Part shown: piece after piece, positions 21,907 to 32,544 of the stretch
Layout of the letters: each line of letters begins with the position of its first letter
Numbering within the stretch: position 1 is the stretch's first letter
Assembly: GCA_000507305.1 (NCBI GenBank)
Contig: DF239245.1
Coordinates: 59,855 to 123,854 of the forward strand
DNA: 64,000 nt
Direction of reading: 5' to 3'
DNA from: Breviolum minutum Mf 1.05b.01
Taxonomy: Eukaryota; Sar; Dinophyceae; Suessiales; Symbiodiniaceae
Notes under the pieces: model-generated
Databases searched by the model: none
Told to the model about the DNA's origin: nothing
Seen by the model: the letters and a program-made list of their open reading frames with translations, nothing else
Translations under genes and position numbers: made by a program

Positions 21907-23337
21907 TCATGAAAAAAACAAGATAAACAGATCCGTGTTTGATGCCTCCGCAAATTCAGGAAGAGTCATTCCAGCAGGATCTTCAGTCACTGACATCTCC
22001 ACTGCTTCCTCTTCTTCTCCCTCTTCTTTACCTGCCTCGCATGTCAAATCTCTACCTACTTTCCCGTACTTACACTCGACACGCCCCTGGATCTTCCATG
22101 GCGGAGCGCTATAAGACCACGAGATCATGTATAAAAGATACTGCTCCGCACTTGAGGCTTTTGTCCAATCCTTCAAAATGCCCGCCTGAACCACAAAGGC
22201 TTCCGTGTCGGCAACAGGAGAGCTTACCTTCTCGTTAGCCTCCAATGTTTGGGAGGAGGGGCATTGAAGATTCCCTTGTTTACACAAACATTTTGGCAGG
22301 TCAGTGCCAGGTGTATTTGTTTCATACCTTCAAATGGCTCTACCCCACACAGAGCATAGATGTTGCACACAACCGAAAAGAAACTGCTTTCAAATTGCTT
22401 CTCAAATAAGAACTTCAATGCTTTCCGGAAGACCTCTACATCGTCTTGAGTGTTGGCTTCAGCAGGATCTTTCGTCAAAGACATCTCTACCGGCTCTTTC
22501 CCTTCTTCTTCAGCCTCTTCTTTATCCGCCTCGCATGTCAAATCTCCAGCTAGTTTTCCGCACTTAATGTCCACCCTTTATTAATAACCCCCCCTATTAG
22601 TCATGCATTTTACGGACAGAATTTTTCCCCTAGACTACAGCCAATACAAAACAAGTTTTCCCCTGTTTTTCCTGAAAAAAACAATGACATTAGATTTTTC
22701 AAATTGGATATATATATATATATATGATATATGACCATTGGACTTTCAGATTAATTAATGGGGGGGAACCAAAATTGGAGGATTTTGGAGGGGCCACTGG
22801 ACCTTGTGACCTTGTTGCTCTGGTGGGGGGGAGATTTCTCGATAAGGGGTCGACATTACACTCGACACGCCCCTGGATCTTCCATGGCGGGGCGCTATAA
22901 GACCACGAGATCATGTATAAAAGATACTGCTCCGCACTTGAGGCTTTTGTCCAATCCTTTCAATATGCCCGCCTGAACCACAAAGGCTTCCGTGTCGGCA
23001 ACAGGAGAGCTTACCTTCTCGTTAGCCTCCAATGTTTGGGAGGAGGGGCATTGAAGGTTCCCTTGTTTACAGAAACATTTTGGCAGGTCAGTGCCAGGTG
23101 TATTTGTTTCATACCTTCAAATGGCTCTACCCCACATAGAGCATAGATGTTGCACACAACCGAAAAGAAACTGCTTTCAAATTGCTTCTCAAATAAGAAC
23201 TTCAATGCTTTCCGGAAGACCTCTACATCGTCTTGAGTGTTGGTTTCAGCAGGATCTTTCGTCCAAGACATCTCTACCGGCTCTTTCCATTCTTCTTCAG
23301 CCTCTTCTTTGTCCGCCTTGGTCTGAGTGCCCACCAT
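21907..23337 (-). CDS. Gene with tandemly duplicated internal segment (family unknown)
   Basis: The minus strand carries two near-identical segments, 22861-23320 and 22075-22534 (offset 786-787 bp), plus a third partial copy at about 21950-22074. Each unit encodes an acidic start (KEEAEEEWKEPVEMSWTKDP), a helical stretch (DDVEVFRKALKFLFEKQFES), then CNIYALCGVEPFEGMKQIHL. After a probable intron with donor GAG|AAGGTAAGC-like sequence comes DWTKASSAEQ and WSYSAPPWKIQGRVEC. The single-base indel between copies falls just before the acceptor ahead of DWTK, which supports an intron there. The third copy keeps only the acidic start. A 290-bp TA-flanked insertion lies between units 1 and 2. Function unknown. 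Confidence 0.6.
22075..22534. repeat. Direct repeat, copy 2 of intragenic duplication
   Basis: Nearly identical to 22861-23320 at an offset of 786 bp (787 after a one-base indel). Visible differences are a handful of substitutions, such as GCGGAGCG against GCGGGGCG. Confidence 0.95.
22567..22856. mobile_element. 290-bp MITE-like insertion with TA target duplication
   Basis: Flanked by TA on both sides (22565-22566 and 22857-22858). The ends are inverted repeats: left ATGTCCACCCTTTAT and right, read inward, ATGTCGACCCCTTAT, differing at two of 15 positions. The corresponding site in the sister copy (TACTTACACTCG around 22067-22078) has a single TA and no insert, giving a natural empty site. 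The interior is AT-rich with a (TA)n run at 22710-22728 and no coding capacity. TA duplication with short inverted ends fits non-autonomous Tc1/mariner-type or PIF-type elements. Confidence 0.75.
22861..23320. repeat. Direct repeat, copy 1 of intragenic duplication
   Basis: Partner of 22075-22534. The very low divergence implies a recent duplication or ongoing gene conversion. Confidence 0.95.
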
Positions 23338-23599
23338 GGATAAGATCCGATCATAAGGAAAGCTGCTATGTTTGCTGCACGATTGGTGCTGTAGTCGTAA
23401 CGATCCCTATGTAAGGAACATCCCTTGTCACTTTGTCAAAGAATCCATCAATCACAGACCTGCCAATGCTGGCAACTGGCTGCGTCCTTGGCAACCTCTT
23501 CATTCATCGGAACCTGTTCCACAATGGCGCAAGTATCTAGACCTTGTCTTCAATAAGTCCGCACGAATGTGTTGGCAAGCATTCTGAATCCTCAAATAG

Positions 23600-23860
23600 T
23601 AGCACGCTGACACCGTCCGCCCATGCCTCCAAAGGCTCTTTGTCCTCCATTGTTCCATGAAGATCATGTCCCGCAGAAGACCGCGCGGCATTTTCAGCAT
23701 CTGCCTTGTCATCAGGAGCGCTGTCAAGCTCGAATTACCACCACAACAGAAACAAGGATGGCTTCTGGATGGATGCCAGGTGTGTCGTGCCTCAAATGCT
23801 TCAGCAAGCTCCACGGCTTCACTGCTGTTTGCTGCAACCTCAGTAGATAACGAGTGGAAT
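23600..23860 (-). CDS. Unrecognised acidic exons
   Basis: Two minus-strand readings, probably separate exons: STEVAANSSEAVELAEAFEA at about 23780-23850, and SAPDDKADAENAARSSAGHD then MEDKEPLEAWADGVSVLLFE at about 23595-23730, in a different frame. Both are Ala/Asp/Glu-rich and protein-like. They may belong to one gene with the exon at 23928-24122. Confidence 0.45.
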
Positions 23861-23927
23861 TGAACAGATTGCTGACGCAGCTTGCTGCATGACAAAGACA
23901 AAGCTTCATCTGAATAAGTGTGACATT

Positions 23928-24122
23928 CTACAGCCGACAGTCAAGTGGCAGCCGGCTGCTCCGTGTCGTTTGACGGAGCTTGAAGGATTGCTTGACCTGG
24001 TTCTTCAGGTTGCTGATCCTAGCCATTTGCGGAGAGGCTTTTGTCACTGTAGCTCGCTCATGACTTTTAATCTCTCGCCATGAATGCATGTCCTCTTCCG
24101 CAGCCTCTGGCATCTGTGCGTC
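23928..24122 (-). CDS. Unrecognised exon after a clear acceptor
   Basis: A TTTTTCAG acceptor at 24123-24124 opens DAQMPEAAEEDMHSWREIKS and then ERATVTKASPQMARISNLKN, a helical charged segment, followed by KLRQTTRSSRLPLDCRL and a stop at 23928. A donor may lie before the stop. No family recognised. Confidence 0.5.
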   Translation of the reverse strand, partial: DAQMPEAAEEDMHSWREIKSHERATVTKASPQMARISNLKNQVKQSFKLRQTTRSSRLPLDCRL

Positions 24123-24545
24123 CTGAAAAATGAGAAAGGACATGATGGGCATGTGGACAGGTATCACAATTCTTGATGTAATATGATATCATATAACACA
24201 ATATATGCACATGTAATCGTATGATTGCGTGTATTATATATATTTTGCATGCACCTTAGGTACTTTGGTAGTTTGCTTGGATCTCAATGGCCTTTCTATG
24301 GACCCACAAGAGTGTAGCATGTTGGACGGCTGCGCATGCAACAACACTAGCCAAACAAGTCCTGTGCTACAGGTTGTCCCCGGCACATATCCTCAAATCA
24401 GCTCAACTGCAATTTCAGAATTGAGTGCCACTTTTTCTTGCCTTCGTGGAAATCATTCACTCCAAAAATCAAGCGCGAAATTGCTTAATTGTTTGAGATG
24501 TTTTGTGGTCAAGCTGAATACATCAGAATAAAGCACTCAAATTTG

Positions 24546-24657
24546 TCAGTCAACGAGCTTTCGAAGCCAAATCTGTAGGTGGTGGCTCTGTTGCAGAGCT
24601 TCGAAAGAGTCCGACAAGTTCCGTTTGTCAGGCAATGAAGATTTCAGAAGGGAGGCC
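24546..24657 (-). CDS. Terminal exon of an unrecognised gene
   Basis: An acceptor CTTACAG at 24658-24659 opens one base plus 36 codons and a TGA at 24546-24548: ASLLKSSLPDKRNLSDSFEA, then LQQSHHLQIWLRKLVD. The count is exact and the composition helical. The upstream intron would contain the CCACGA microsatellite. An upstream exon may lie at 25100-25185 (IWVTGKADLDKVQEGKGKDL). Confidence 0.5.
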
Positions 24658-24694
24658 CTGTAAGTTGCTTGTGTCTGCGGGTTCCAAGCAGCAA

Positions 24695-24945
24695 CGATGA
24701 TTCTGACGACGGCGACAGCAACGAGGACAAGGTCGGCGACCACTCCGACGAGGACGACACCGACCACGACCACGACCACCACGACCACCATGACCACCAC
24801 GACCACCACGACCACCACGACCACCACGACCACCACGACCACCACCACGACCACCACGACCACCACGACCACCACGACCACCACGACGACCACGACGACC
24901 ACCACCACCACTATAACCACCACCACTATCACCACCACCACTGCA
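24695..24945. repeat. CCACGA/CCA microsatellite
   Basis: About 250 bp of (CCACGA)n grading into (CCACCA)n and ACGACGG-type units. The poly-Thr, poly-His-Asp and poly-Val frames here are repeat artefacts; it lies in a presumed intron. Confidence 0.95.
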
Positions 24946-24999
24946 CTTTTGATTCCGCTATAATACAGTAGTTGCTTTCTGCAACGGTACCATATATCA

Positions 25000-25075
25000 A
25001 CAAGTACAAGTAGTAGCAGTAGTAGAAGCACAAGTTAGGAGTAGTAGGAATAGTAGGAGTAGGATTAGGAGCAGC
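25000..25075. repeat. AGTAGT/TAGGAG microsatellite
   Basis: Short imperfect AGTAGTAG and TAGGAGTAG repeat of about 75 bp. Confidence 0.8.
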
Positions 25076-25189
25076 AGTTGTACTCACAGTGGTAGCATCG
25101 TACAGGTCTTTTCCTTTTCCTTCCTGTACCTTGTCGAGGTCTGCTTTTCCAGTGACCCAAATTTCCAACCCCCATAACCCAATGATCAA

Positions 25190-26315
25190 TGACTATAGCC
25201 CAGCCTCGGAACTAGCATCAACAGCATCCATCAAGGCACCCCTTCTGGTTGTTGCATTTCCAGAGCCAGATTGTTTGGAGGCTTTTGTTTCTGAAGAAAA
25301 CCAGTCAAGCTAGACTCCAGTTGACACCATCGAATGAGTTTTTTGGACCTGCGTTGTGGAACTTGCTCATGACTCGTGTCATGTGAAGGACACAAGGACT
25401 CAACCAGACTCTATTTGCGCTGAGCCTTAGTGTGTGACTCACAAAAAAAAGTGTCAACTAGTCCTGGTTGGATGTCAGCTAAATTGAGAGACTCTGGCAA
25501 ATTCTAGCATATCTCTGCGAATTTTTCGCTCAAGTCGTCTTGCTGCTGCACTGAGTGGTGGAAAATTGCTTTGAGCCAAAGTAGCTTCGCTAAGCATGCA
25601 CAGCAAAACAGTGATCCGACTCTGCCTTGGTCCTTGATTCAAAATTATGCAACACCAGGGCGCATCTTAATTCTCTATCCTCCCCTGAGTATGGTCCCAA
25701 TGGTCGTTTACAAACAGGTGAGGATACCATTCGCGCCGCAACGCTATCTCATCCCCGTGTCCCAGGTTCGTTTAGAACTTTTGTTCTAACAAATAGTCAA
25801 TTTCCACCAGGCAATCTCAGAACTCCAACATGCATAAGACTTCATGGTTCATCAGGAAGCATTGATTCCTACTTTCTGTGGCTGATATCACTATTCTCAT
25901 GACTATGCCTACTATCATCCCAAGTGAGTTGATGTCAAATGCTGGAGAATGCGAGAATGCGTACATGACCTGTATAAATATGTAGCTGTATGGCTGTATG
26001 TACATCACATATTGTCATATTTACCCAAACAAAAACAGGACCACTGATATGCGGCACCAGAGTCCAAGCTGCAAAGTCCATCTTTTTAAGCAAACTATCG
26101 ATACCGTGGAAACGATGGTGGGAAGCTCCTGCGTCACCATCAAGGAGTTCCAAGTCTGACTGATCAAATGCGCATCATGCAATGCTGTGTTGATAAATAA
26201 ATCTTCAGTGCCTCATTGGTTTGCAGATCCAGGAAAATTGGATGAAAATGTTACTTGAAACTATTGCAGTATAGTCCCCTGTACCAATTATATAGTGTAA
26301 GGAAATAGGCTAGTA
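25190..26315. other. No supported exon
   Basis: Neither strand shows a convincing coding segment with splice support. The plus-strand frames at 25571-25902 have low-complexity, non-protein-like translations. Confidence 0.35.
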
Positions 26316-26324
26316 CTCTGCACC

Positions 26325-26800
26325 GGCAGGAGGCTCAATTTGAAACACAGAGAGAGCTCAATTTGAAACACCAAGAGTGGACAACTTTTGGCTCAAATTG
26401 CAACACAGAGATGGCTCAATTTGAAACACATTCATTTTATGTTATTAGCAAACCTTTAGGTTTTGGGGTCGGGACAGGGGGTGGGGACAGGGTGGGGACA
26501 GGGGGGTGGGGCTTAGGGGAATTAGGGTGGGATTTGGGTCGAGGATTGTGTTCAAACATTCAATTGAATTTACTGATTAGCAAACCTTTAGGTTTTGGGG
26601 TGGGACAGGGTGGTGGGGGTTAGGGGAAAATTCGGGTGGGATTTCGGTCTACTAGTGTGTTCAAACATTAAATTGAATGCAATTATTGGCAAATCTTTAG
26701 GTTCACCTATGAACCCTGCTTACCTATCGCGTTGCGATTTGAGCTATTTGGCCGCGTTGTGAATTGAGACCGAAACGCGTTCTGAAATGAACCGCCTCCC
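26325..26800. mobile_element. 476-bp non-autonomous element with 9-bp target duplication
   Basis: The nonamer CTCTGCACC occurs immediately outside both ends (26316-26324 and 26801-26809). The ends are imperfect inverted repeats: left GGCAGGAGGCTCAATTTGAA, right read inward GGGAGGCGGTTCATTTCAGA. The subterminal parts contain reiterated motifs of about 25-30 bp (GGCTCAATTTGAAACACAGA on the left; CTCAATTCACAAC and GCTCAAATCGCAAC in inverse orientation on the right). The interior has a G-rich tandem repeat. A 9-bp duplication with long, repetitive ends is typical of Mutator-like elements; no transposase is present. Confidence 0.7.
26444..26700. repeat. G-rich tandem repeat of 132/109 bp inside the 476-bp element
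   Basis: The motif ATTAGCAAACCTTTAGGTTT starts at 26444 and again at 26576, with a diverged start at 26685. Between them lie GGGACAGGGTGGGG-type G tracts and a TGTTCAAACATT spacer. The G runs on the plus strand could form G-quadruplexes. Confidence 0.85.
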
Positions 26801-26894
26801 CTCTGCACCCTTTGATCATAAGTACGCATGAGATCTAGAGCACTTTGGATACGTATTATACAAAGATGCGAATAGTTGCAAATAGTATTGCCTA

Positions 26895-27085
26895 CTTGCT
26901 GTGCCTGCAGTGCATATGCCACACACTTAATCAGTCTGTCTGGAAAATCCGACGTATATCTGGACACCAAGCCTTTGCATCTGCGGCACATTGGCCTTGA
27001 TCGGTGCAACTCATGTTTCACCCATGTCCACATTGCTGATGTAAAATCAAGTGAGCTTCTGACCCAAGGTGGTGCAGATGTCGCT
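26895..27085 (-). CDS. Unrecognised Cys/Arg-rich exon
   Basis: The minus strand reads SSLDFTSAMWTWVKHELHRS, RPMCRRCKGLVSRYTSDFPD and RLIKCVAYALQAQQ, then a GCAA|GTAGGC donor-like site. The composition is protein-like and the CRRC pair could bind metal. No family recognised. Confidence 0.4.
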
Positions 27086-27499
27086 CCGCCTAGCACCTTC
27101 CAACAAACAAACCCGGTCTGTCATCTATAATCTTGACAGTCGCTTCTCAGGTTCCCTATCTACCATGGATATTTTCTAGCGAAATCCAAACTCATTTCAA
27201 ACCGTAAGTTTGATGCCTCGTCTCCTTTCATCCTTTGTTCTTATTTATGTCTGTTTCCATTGTCCTCTTGACATCGTGGCATGATGTTGTCACTGAAAGT
27301 AGGACATGGAAGGAACATTTTCAAATTCGTTGTTGGAGAAGACCATTATTGCCTTCAATCATGTATGTCTTTATTGGATTGTGATGAGGTCATGAGTCAA
27401 GAAGTGCTTGATAACTGAATTGCACAGGAGCACGCATAGCATTTGCTGGCAAGCCACTGGATAAGCAACAGGTCGCGGCTGAACTTGAGGTGCATGAAC

Positions 27500-28000
27500 A
27501 ACCTTTCATATTCAGAAATTGAAAGTCAAAACTAGAGGACGTGCCTCTTTGGCAAATCTACTCACAGTTTTCCATTTTGAGTTGAGTGTTGGATCCAAAA
27601 CTCTTTCCCCCCCGTGGCCTGCGGTACAAAGGGTTGTCCTTGACAGGACAAGGGTCTGCTGTAGGACTCCGGAACCCATCGTTGACATGGAGCTGATGCG
27701 CGAACAGCTCCAACCTTGTTGACAGTGAAAAAAATGAAGAGAACTCCAAAGTGACAAGAGCAATGAAGAGAAACAGAGAAAAAAAACAGAGAAAGATAAA
27801 GGAAATGCCTTTTCGCCTAACTAAGCTCAGAGTAAATGGACCTTCTTTCATCCAGGCAAGACCCAAGACTATCAGTTTCTCTAATCTGCCAGGGTGCTGT
27901 CTGGACTGCTTGCTGTGGAGGGACTTTGCTTGCTGGCTTTTGTTTTTCCTCCACACTTTTGGCAAAATGGATGTAGATGGTCAAACCCTGAGAATCGGAA
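27500..28000 (-). other. Possible exons, weak
   Basis: Minus-strand readings SVEEKQKPASKVPPQQAVQT (about 27890-27960) and GGKSFGSNTQLKMENCE (about 27558-27610) have some protein character, but a plus-strand frame overlaps and no splice sites could be fixed. They may continue the gene at 28.1-28.4 kb. Confidence 0.25.
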
Positions 28001-28100
28001 AACCGTCTCATTAACATCTCATTAACAATCGAGCTGACAAACTGCATCTTTATTCCGTTAAAGAATTTGAGGTCAAATGCTTGAAGGATAAACAATGCAC

Positions 28101-28357
28101 CTTCGCTTGATCCTTGAGCTCCTTCATGATGCGATCATCTTCAGCAGCCCAAGCCTGAGTGTGCAACTAGGTGGGTTTCCACCGTAAAAACCCATCCACA
28201 AATCGAATATTTGGTGGCACCAAGTTTGTTCCTGTGTCCAACTCGCAACATGGCGACATTGTTTAATCAAAATCCATAAAATCCATTGGTTCATGGGATC
28301 ACCACACCTCTGCATCTTGCCCTTCTGCAAACTCCATCAAGGCATTCTGAAGGGATC
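28101..28357 (-). CDS. Two phase-matched exons of an unrecognised helical protein
   Basis: Exon A (28308-28357) follows acceptor CTTTAG and encodes two bases plus 16 codons, SLQNALMEFAEGQDAE, donor GAG|GTGTGG. Exon B (28101-28154) follows acceptor CACTCAG and encodes exactly 18 codons, AWAAEDDRIMKELKDQAK, donor AAG|GTGCAT. Both junctions are phase 0, so the protein reads EGQDAE-AWAAEDDRI without a break. It is acidic and helical; no domain recognised. Clear canonical splice sites make this one of the safer anonymous genes here. Confidence 0.6.
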
Positions 28358-28359
28358 CT

Positions 28360-30330
28360 AAAGAAGTGCCTCAAAAAAAAATGGAGGGGTATCTGTCAGG
28401 GCTGAAACTTCCAAATAGATGTGGATTTCCCACTAAGTCATATTTGAAGAAAAAATACATTGGGAAAAATTATGTTGTTATTCACCATGCTGTGTTTTGA
28501 AATGGCCAGCATGTCGCATGTCAGGCTTGTTGGTGGTTCTACTCCAAGTTTCAACATGCCTAGCTTCCGAAGATGTATCTTTCATGAATCATCTTGAATC
28601 CTTTGAATGCTTAAATACCAGGATACCATGCGTATTTGCAACCGGCTGGAAAGATTCAAAGAATGAGGCTGAAAAGGACATTTGGAAGTACAAAGTCCGA
28701 GTCTTCCTAACTTTGGTGGGTTTTACTGGGATCATATAGAATCACACTATGCGTTCGATTGAAGATCTTAGGTCATAAATGTTCAGATGTTATCTTCTGA
28801 TCTTGCATACTTTCCAACTAAGCATTACCAACCCTGTGGAGTGACCAGCAGGTTAATTCGCCAAAGGACCAGCCAATCTTTGGGCTTCTAAGGCAAACCT
28901 CTCATGGCCTTCCAAGTCAGAAATGCTTGAAGACTTGAAGATGCAAATCTCTTACAACGTCGCAAGCTGCAACCTCACAACATAGTCGTTGTTTCGGGGG
29001 ACTTTAGTGATGACTCAAGGCACCTTTTATTGAAGTGTCTACTGGTCTACCTCTTTGTCTCAATTCTCACGTCTGGACTCCCAGGCCATGCCTTCTTTGG
29101 AATCCCCAACGGCCACTCTTGCTGGAAACATGGACACGGAGGTGTAGGGTGGGCAAGGTTTTCCCGGCGGCCTTGCAAAAAATCATGGATGATCAGCTAG
29201 TTCATCATGGCTGTGTTGTTTGGGTTTTGGTGGTTTTGATCTGTGATTTCAAAACGTGCCTGGGTATTCTAGGTGAAAGCGGCGGTGGCTGGCGGTCCTG
29301 CACTAAATTGGTGCATGGTGAATCAGCAAAAAACTCACAAGTTGCTGCTTTTGAGCGATAGTGGATAGTAATGATCTCCAGATCCAATGTGCTCTTGGTC
29401 TGCTTCAAGTACCCTACAACTGATCGGTCGCATGCCAGCAAGAATGCTTGTCAATGTTTGAAGTACCACTATTACCATCAATGATGATTATTCATTATTC
29501 ATATCGTCATCATTCTTCGGTTGTTTGCGTCATATATACACTAATTGCGTTTGACTTCACTACACCATTGCTCTAGTCAACCCAACCGGGACCTAACCCA
29601 TCACAGCGACCCCCATGTTGCTCCGGCGGCATCTGCCCAAAGTACTTTCTGCTCCAGCTGCGCGCGCTCTTGAAGCACAGAAATCCTGCAAAGCCTTCAT
29701 TCAGCAAAGCCTGGCTATTCAACTGACAAGTCATCTTTTTAAGGAAAGACTTCTTCAGTAATTCATCGAGAAAATATCTGAATGCTGATTCTGAATCACT
29801 TTGAATCTGACATGTTGGAATTCACAAAAAGGGTGCCAATTCAGGGGCCTCTGCAGCATTTCCAAGATGGTCCAGGGGAATCCTTTGCGGTGCCTCACAT
29901 TCGCAGCTCAACGGCTCGAACCCTATCCGCTGATCCAAGCGCCTCAGACCATGCCAGCGCTGCGAAGATCAAATGTCTCAGTGCTGCCCGGGCCACCTGC
30001 TCTTGCCTCAGCAGTTCGGTGCTAGTTAGCTACTGTAATTGTGTCTGTGAAAGATGTGATGCCCTTACAACACCACTGCCAAAAGATTTCCAAGGGACTG
30101 AGACAGACCAAAATCTCTTACACTTTCTTTGAGAATTATGCACTTCACCACAAACCTTTCTGTGGTCATGGTGCACAGGGTTTTTTTTGGTTGAGCTGAA
30201 AGAACCTGAGCTTCCAGCGGCATGTGCTTCATCTCAGGCACCTCAATCACTCTGTTGATTGAAAGAAGCTTCTGGCTTCAGTTGTTTTTTTCTGAAATGA
30301 AAGCAAGGCGCAAAAAGAAAAGCTGTGGTC
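28360..30330. other. Mostly unassigned
   Basis: Weak minus-strand candidates: about 29330-29430 (SVVGYLKQTKSTLDLEIITI) and about 29910-30000 (VARAALRHLIFAALAWSEAL, followed in another frame by APQRIPLDHLGNAAEAPELA). The latter GC-richer stretch is probably exonic, but frame and edges are unresolved. Confidence 0.3.
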
Positions 30331-30331
30331 C

Positions 30332-30700
30332 TCAGCTCCAAATTTTACAATTCTTTTGAGAAGGATGAAGGATTCGGACAGTAACTTCTGCAATCCTTTG
30401 CATCATAAATGGGAGGATTTCATTAGCATCTCTGGAATTCTCTCTAATTCGGACCCAAAGCATTGCAGAATTTCCATGAAAGAACAATGTAACATCATCA
30501 CAACATGGGAAAAACAACCTTGAACTGCTGTATGTATTGACTTCTCATTTCCAAGAGTCTGGTTGGAATCAGGCACACTTTCGAGAGTCCTCTGCAGGTA
30601 CTCATCCCGGGAAATCCCTGTACGAAAGAAGTCCTTCGCTTTCAGGACGACAGAAGTACAAAGAAGCTTCCAGTCAACAAAAGCTCGGCTGATGAAGATC
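30332..30700 (-). CDS. Unrecognised exons
   Basis: A lower segment (30332-30475) reads MLWVRIRENSRDANEILPFM and MQRIAEVTVRILHPSQKN to a stop; an upper one (about 30540-30690) reads KLLCTSVVLKAKDFFRTGIS and RDEYLQRTLESVPDSNQ in another frame. They are likely consecutive exons of one gene with an unresolved junction. Confidence 0.45.
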
Positions 30701-30949
30701 AGGTTTATGTCTGATTTAATGAACAATCAGAAATATGACATCTTCACATGCATTGGTCGAAGCAACTTTGTCAGAAAAGCGCTCCTGCCCGCCCAACAGC
30801 ATCACCGTCACAGCACCTTTGGCTCTTTGGCGCTATTGAGTCCAATCAGCTAGCACTCCTACGCTTGATACTTGGATACATTCAAGTCTATCAATATGGG
30901 AAGCTTCATGAAGCCTACTAACACAAGACCCTATATATTGTACGAGTTG

Positions 30950-31400
30950 TAGTTATGAACCGCGGTATAGCCATGGGAGAAATCACCCATCTTCCGGCTT
31001 GAAGAGCAATAGCAGCAACACACACCCCAAGCCCAATTTCCATGACCATCACAATCAACTTTCTCTTTTCGTTCAATGGCACGTTCCGGCCAGCAAATCG
31101 GGGGCCCTGGTAGTCGCATTGCACAGCCACCATTTACCACCACGCCTCAGCTGTTCACTTCTCATGCTGGAAAGGAATCGGTGCGTAATCCAAGGCCCTG
31201 TCTCGGTGGCGTTGCATTTTGGAGCGATTGCCAAAGGATAGGCAGCACCACCTGCCCTCCTCGAGAGCCAAAGAGAAAGCAATCAACACCTCAATGAGCT
31301 GCGTGGGTCGCCAAAAAGTTGAAGGAACCACGAATTGCTGGACGAAAACCGTAACCCAACTGATCCAGCTACATGTGATTTGCACATCTTCCCATTCCGT
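30950..31400 (-). CDS. Membrane protein exons
   Basis: The upper segment (about 31200-31400) reads PTQLIEVLIAFSLALEEGRW and then a basic stretch (NRSKMQRHRDRALDY). The lower segment (about 30960-31110) reads NVPLNEKRKLIVMVMEIGLG and VCVAAIALQAGRWVISPMAI, a clear membrane span. Probably one gene with several spans; family not recognised. Confidence 0.45.
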
Positions 31401-31818
31401 CAAGGTGATCAAGTCTGATCCTGTCTAAAATTCAACGACGCGTCACGTCTGTGCACACCAATTCGTACCACATCTTCACCAAAGCTCTGCAGATTTGGTG
31501 CAGGCCCTCCAGACTGCCAAGTGTCAGGATAACGATCCTGAAACACACAACACACTCCACCATCGTCGCCACGGTCAATGCTGTAGAATTTGTAGGGGTT
31601 GGTTAAATCGAGGTGAGGGAACTGAAGCAGGTGCTTTCTTCGTGTTAAGCTTTAAATACTTTTGATTAGTACATATATACATATATTGTACATGTGTGCC
31701 TTCGTAATTTGATGAGAGAAGGATCAATCTGAATCTTTTAGAGGACTTCTTCCAGGCGGCACAGATCTGTATCTCGTCCTGGTATCTTAACCCTTTGGTC
31801 ACATTCTCCACTGATGGC

Positions 31819-32049
31819 TTAGCCAAGAGTCGTATGGCATGCCTTTGCGGCCAACCATCTCCACCTACCAAAAGTGCCGACTGAAAACTTCCCGTGTGAG
31901 AAAGTGGCTGCTTGCTCAACCGCCTGCAGATCTTGATGGTCATCCAGCTCCAAATACACATTGCCAATGGATCCCACACCAGCACCAGGTCCAACTACCC
32001 CTACAACAGCTGCCGCCTGCCGTTGGAACAGTTGGTCATAGTTGGTCAA
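31819..32049 (-). CDS. RRM-like exon (tentative)
   Basis: The minus strand reads AAAVVGVVGPGAGVGSIGNV then YLELDDHQDLQAVEQAATFS and HGKF. A Gly-rich turn, a VYLEL strand and a following helix with ALxx/AVEQA spacing match the second half of RRM-fold domains such as the U2AF homology motif, where KIFVEF is followed by a helix. This is resemblance by eye; the RNP1 aromatics are replaced and the C-terminal strand is not found. Confidence 0.35.
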   Translation of the reverse strand: MTNYDQLFQRQAAAVVGVVGPGAGVGSIGNVYLELDDHQDLQAVEQAATFSHGKFSVGTFGRWRWLAAKACHTTLG

Positions 32050-32544
32050 ATGTCAAACACCACTTTCAACCACAAGATCTCAAAGAATTCACCATTCAAC
32101 TCACACATTCAGGGCATTGGTCCACTGCAGCTGCCTTGCGCAGGCTCTTGGCATCCGAAAAAACCTCCGTCCCATGAACAGTGTCCACATGAACCTCGGA
32201 CATGTAGCTAATGGTATTGTTGGGCAAAACTATGCCTCACAGAAACTAGGATGAGTTGACAAATGTGCAGCAGAAATGCTTTGATCTGTTGGTATTTTGC
32301 CAAAATCACTTGGGATCCCCGCTTGATGGTCCTTGTCAATCCGAACAATCCGCCCATGACCCAACCTGCGACAAGCTATTGAGTCTGCCCGCACCTTTCA
32401 TGTTTTGGGTAAAGGTGGAACATGTAATTGTAAGTACAGTAGAAGTTTTAAGAAAGGAGACAAAAATCCGAGCAACTGCAACATTTCTGCAAAATCTTCC
32501 ATCTTCTCGAAGCTAATACTGTTCATGCATCCATTTATCCAAGT

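Noticed and set aside
24546..25031. 161-codon minus frame with a poly-Val centre
   Set aside because: Only its last 37 codons after the CTTACAG acceptor look coding; the rest is the CCACGA microsatellite and intron.
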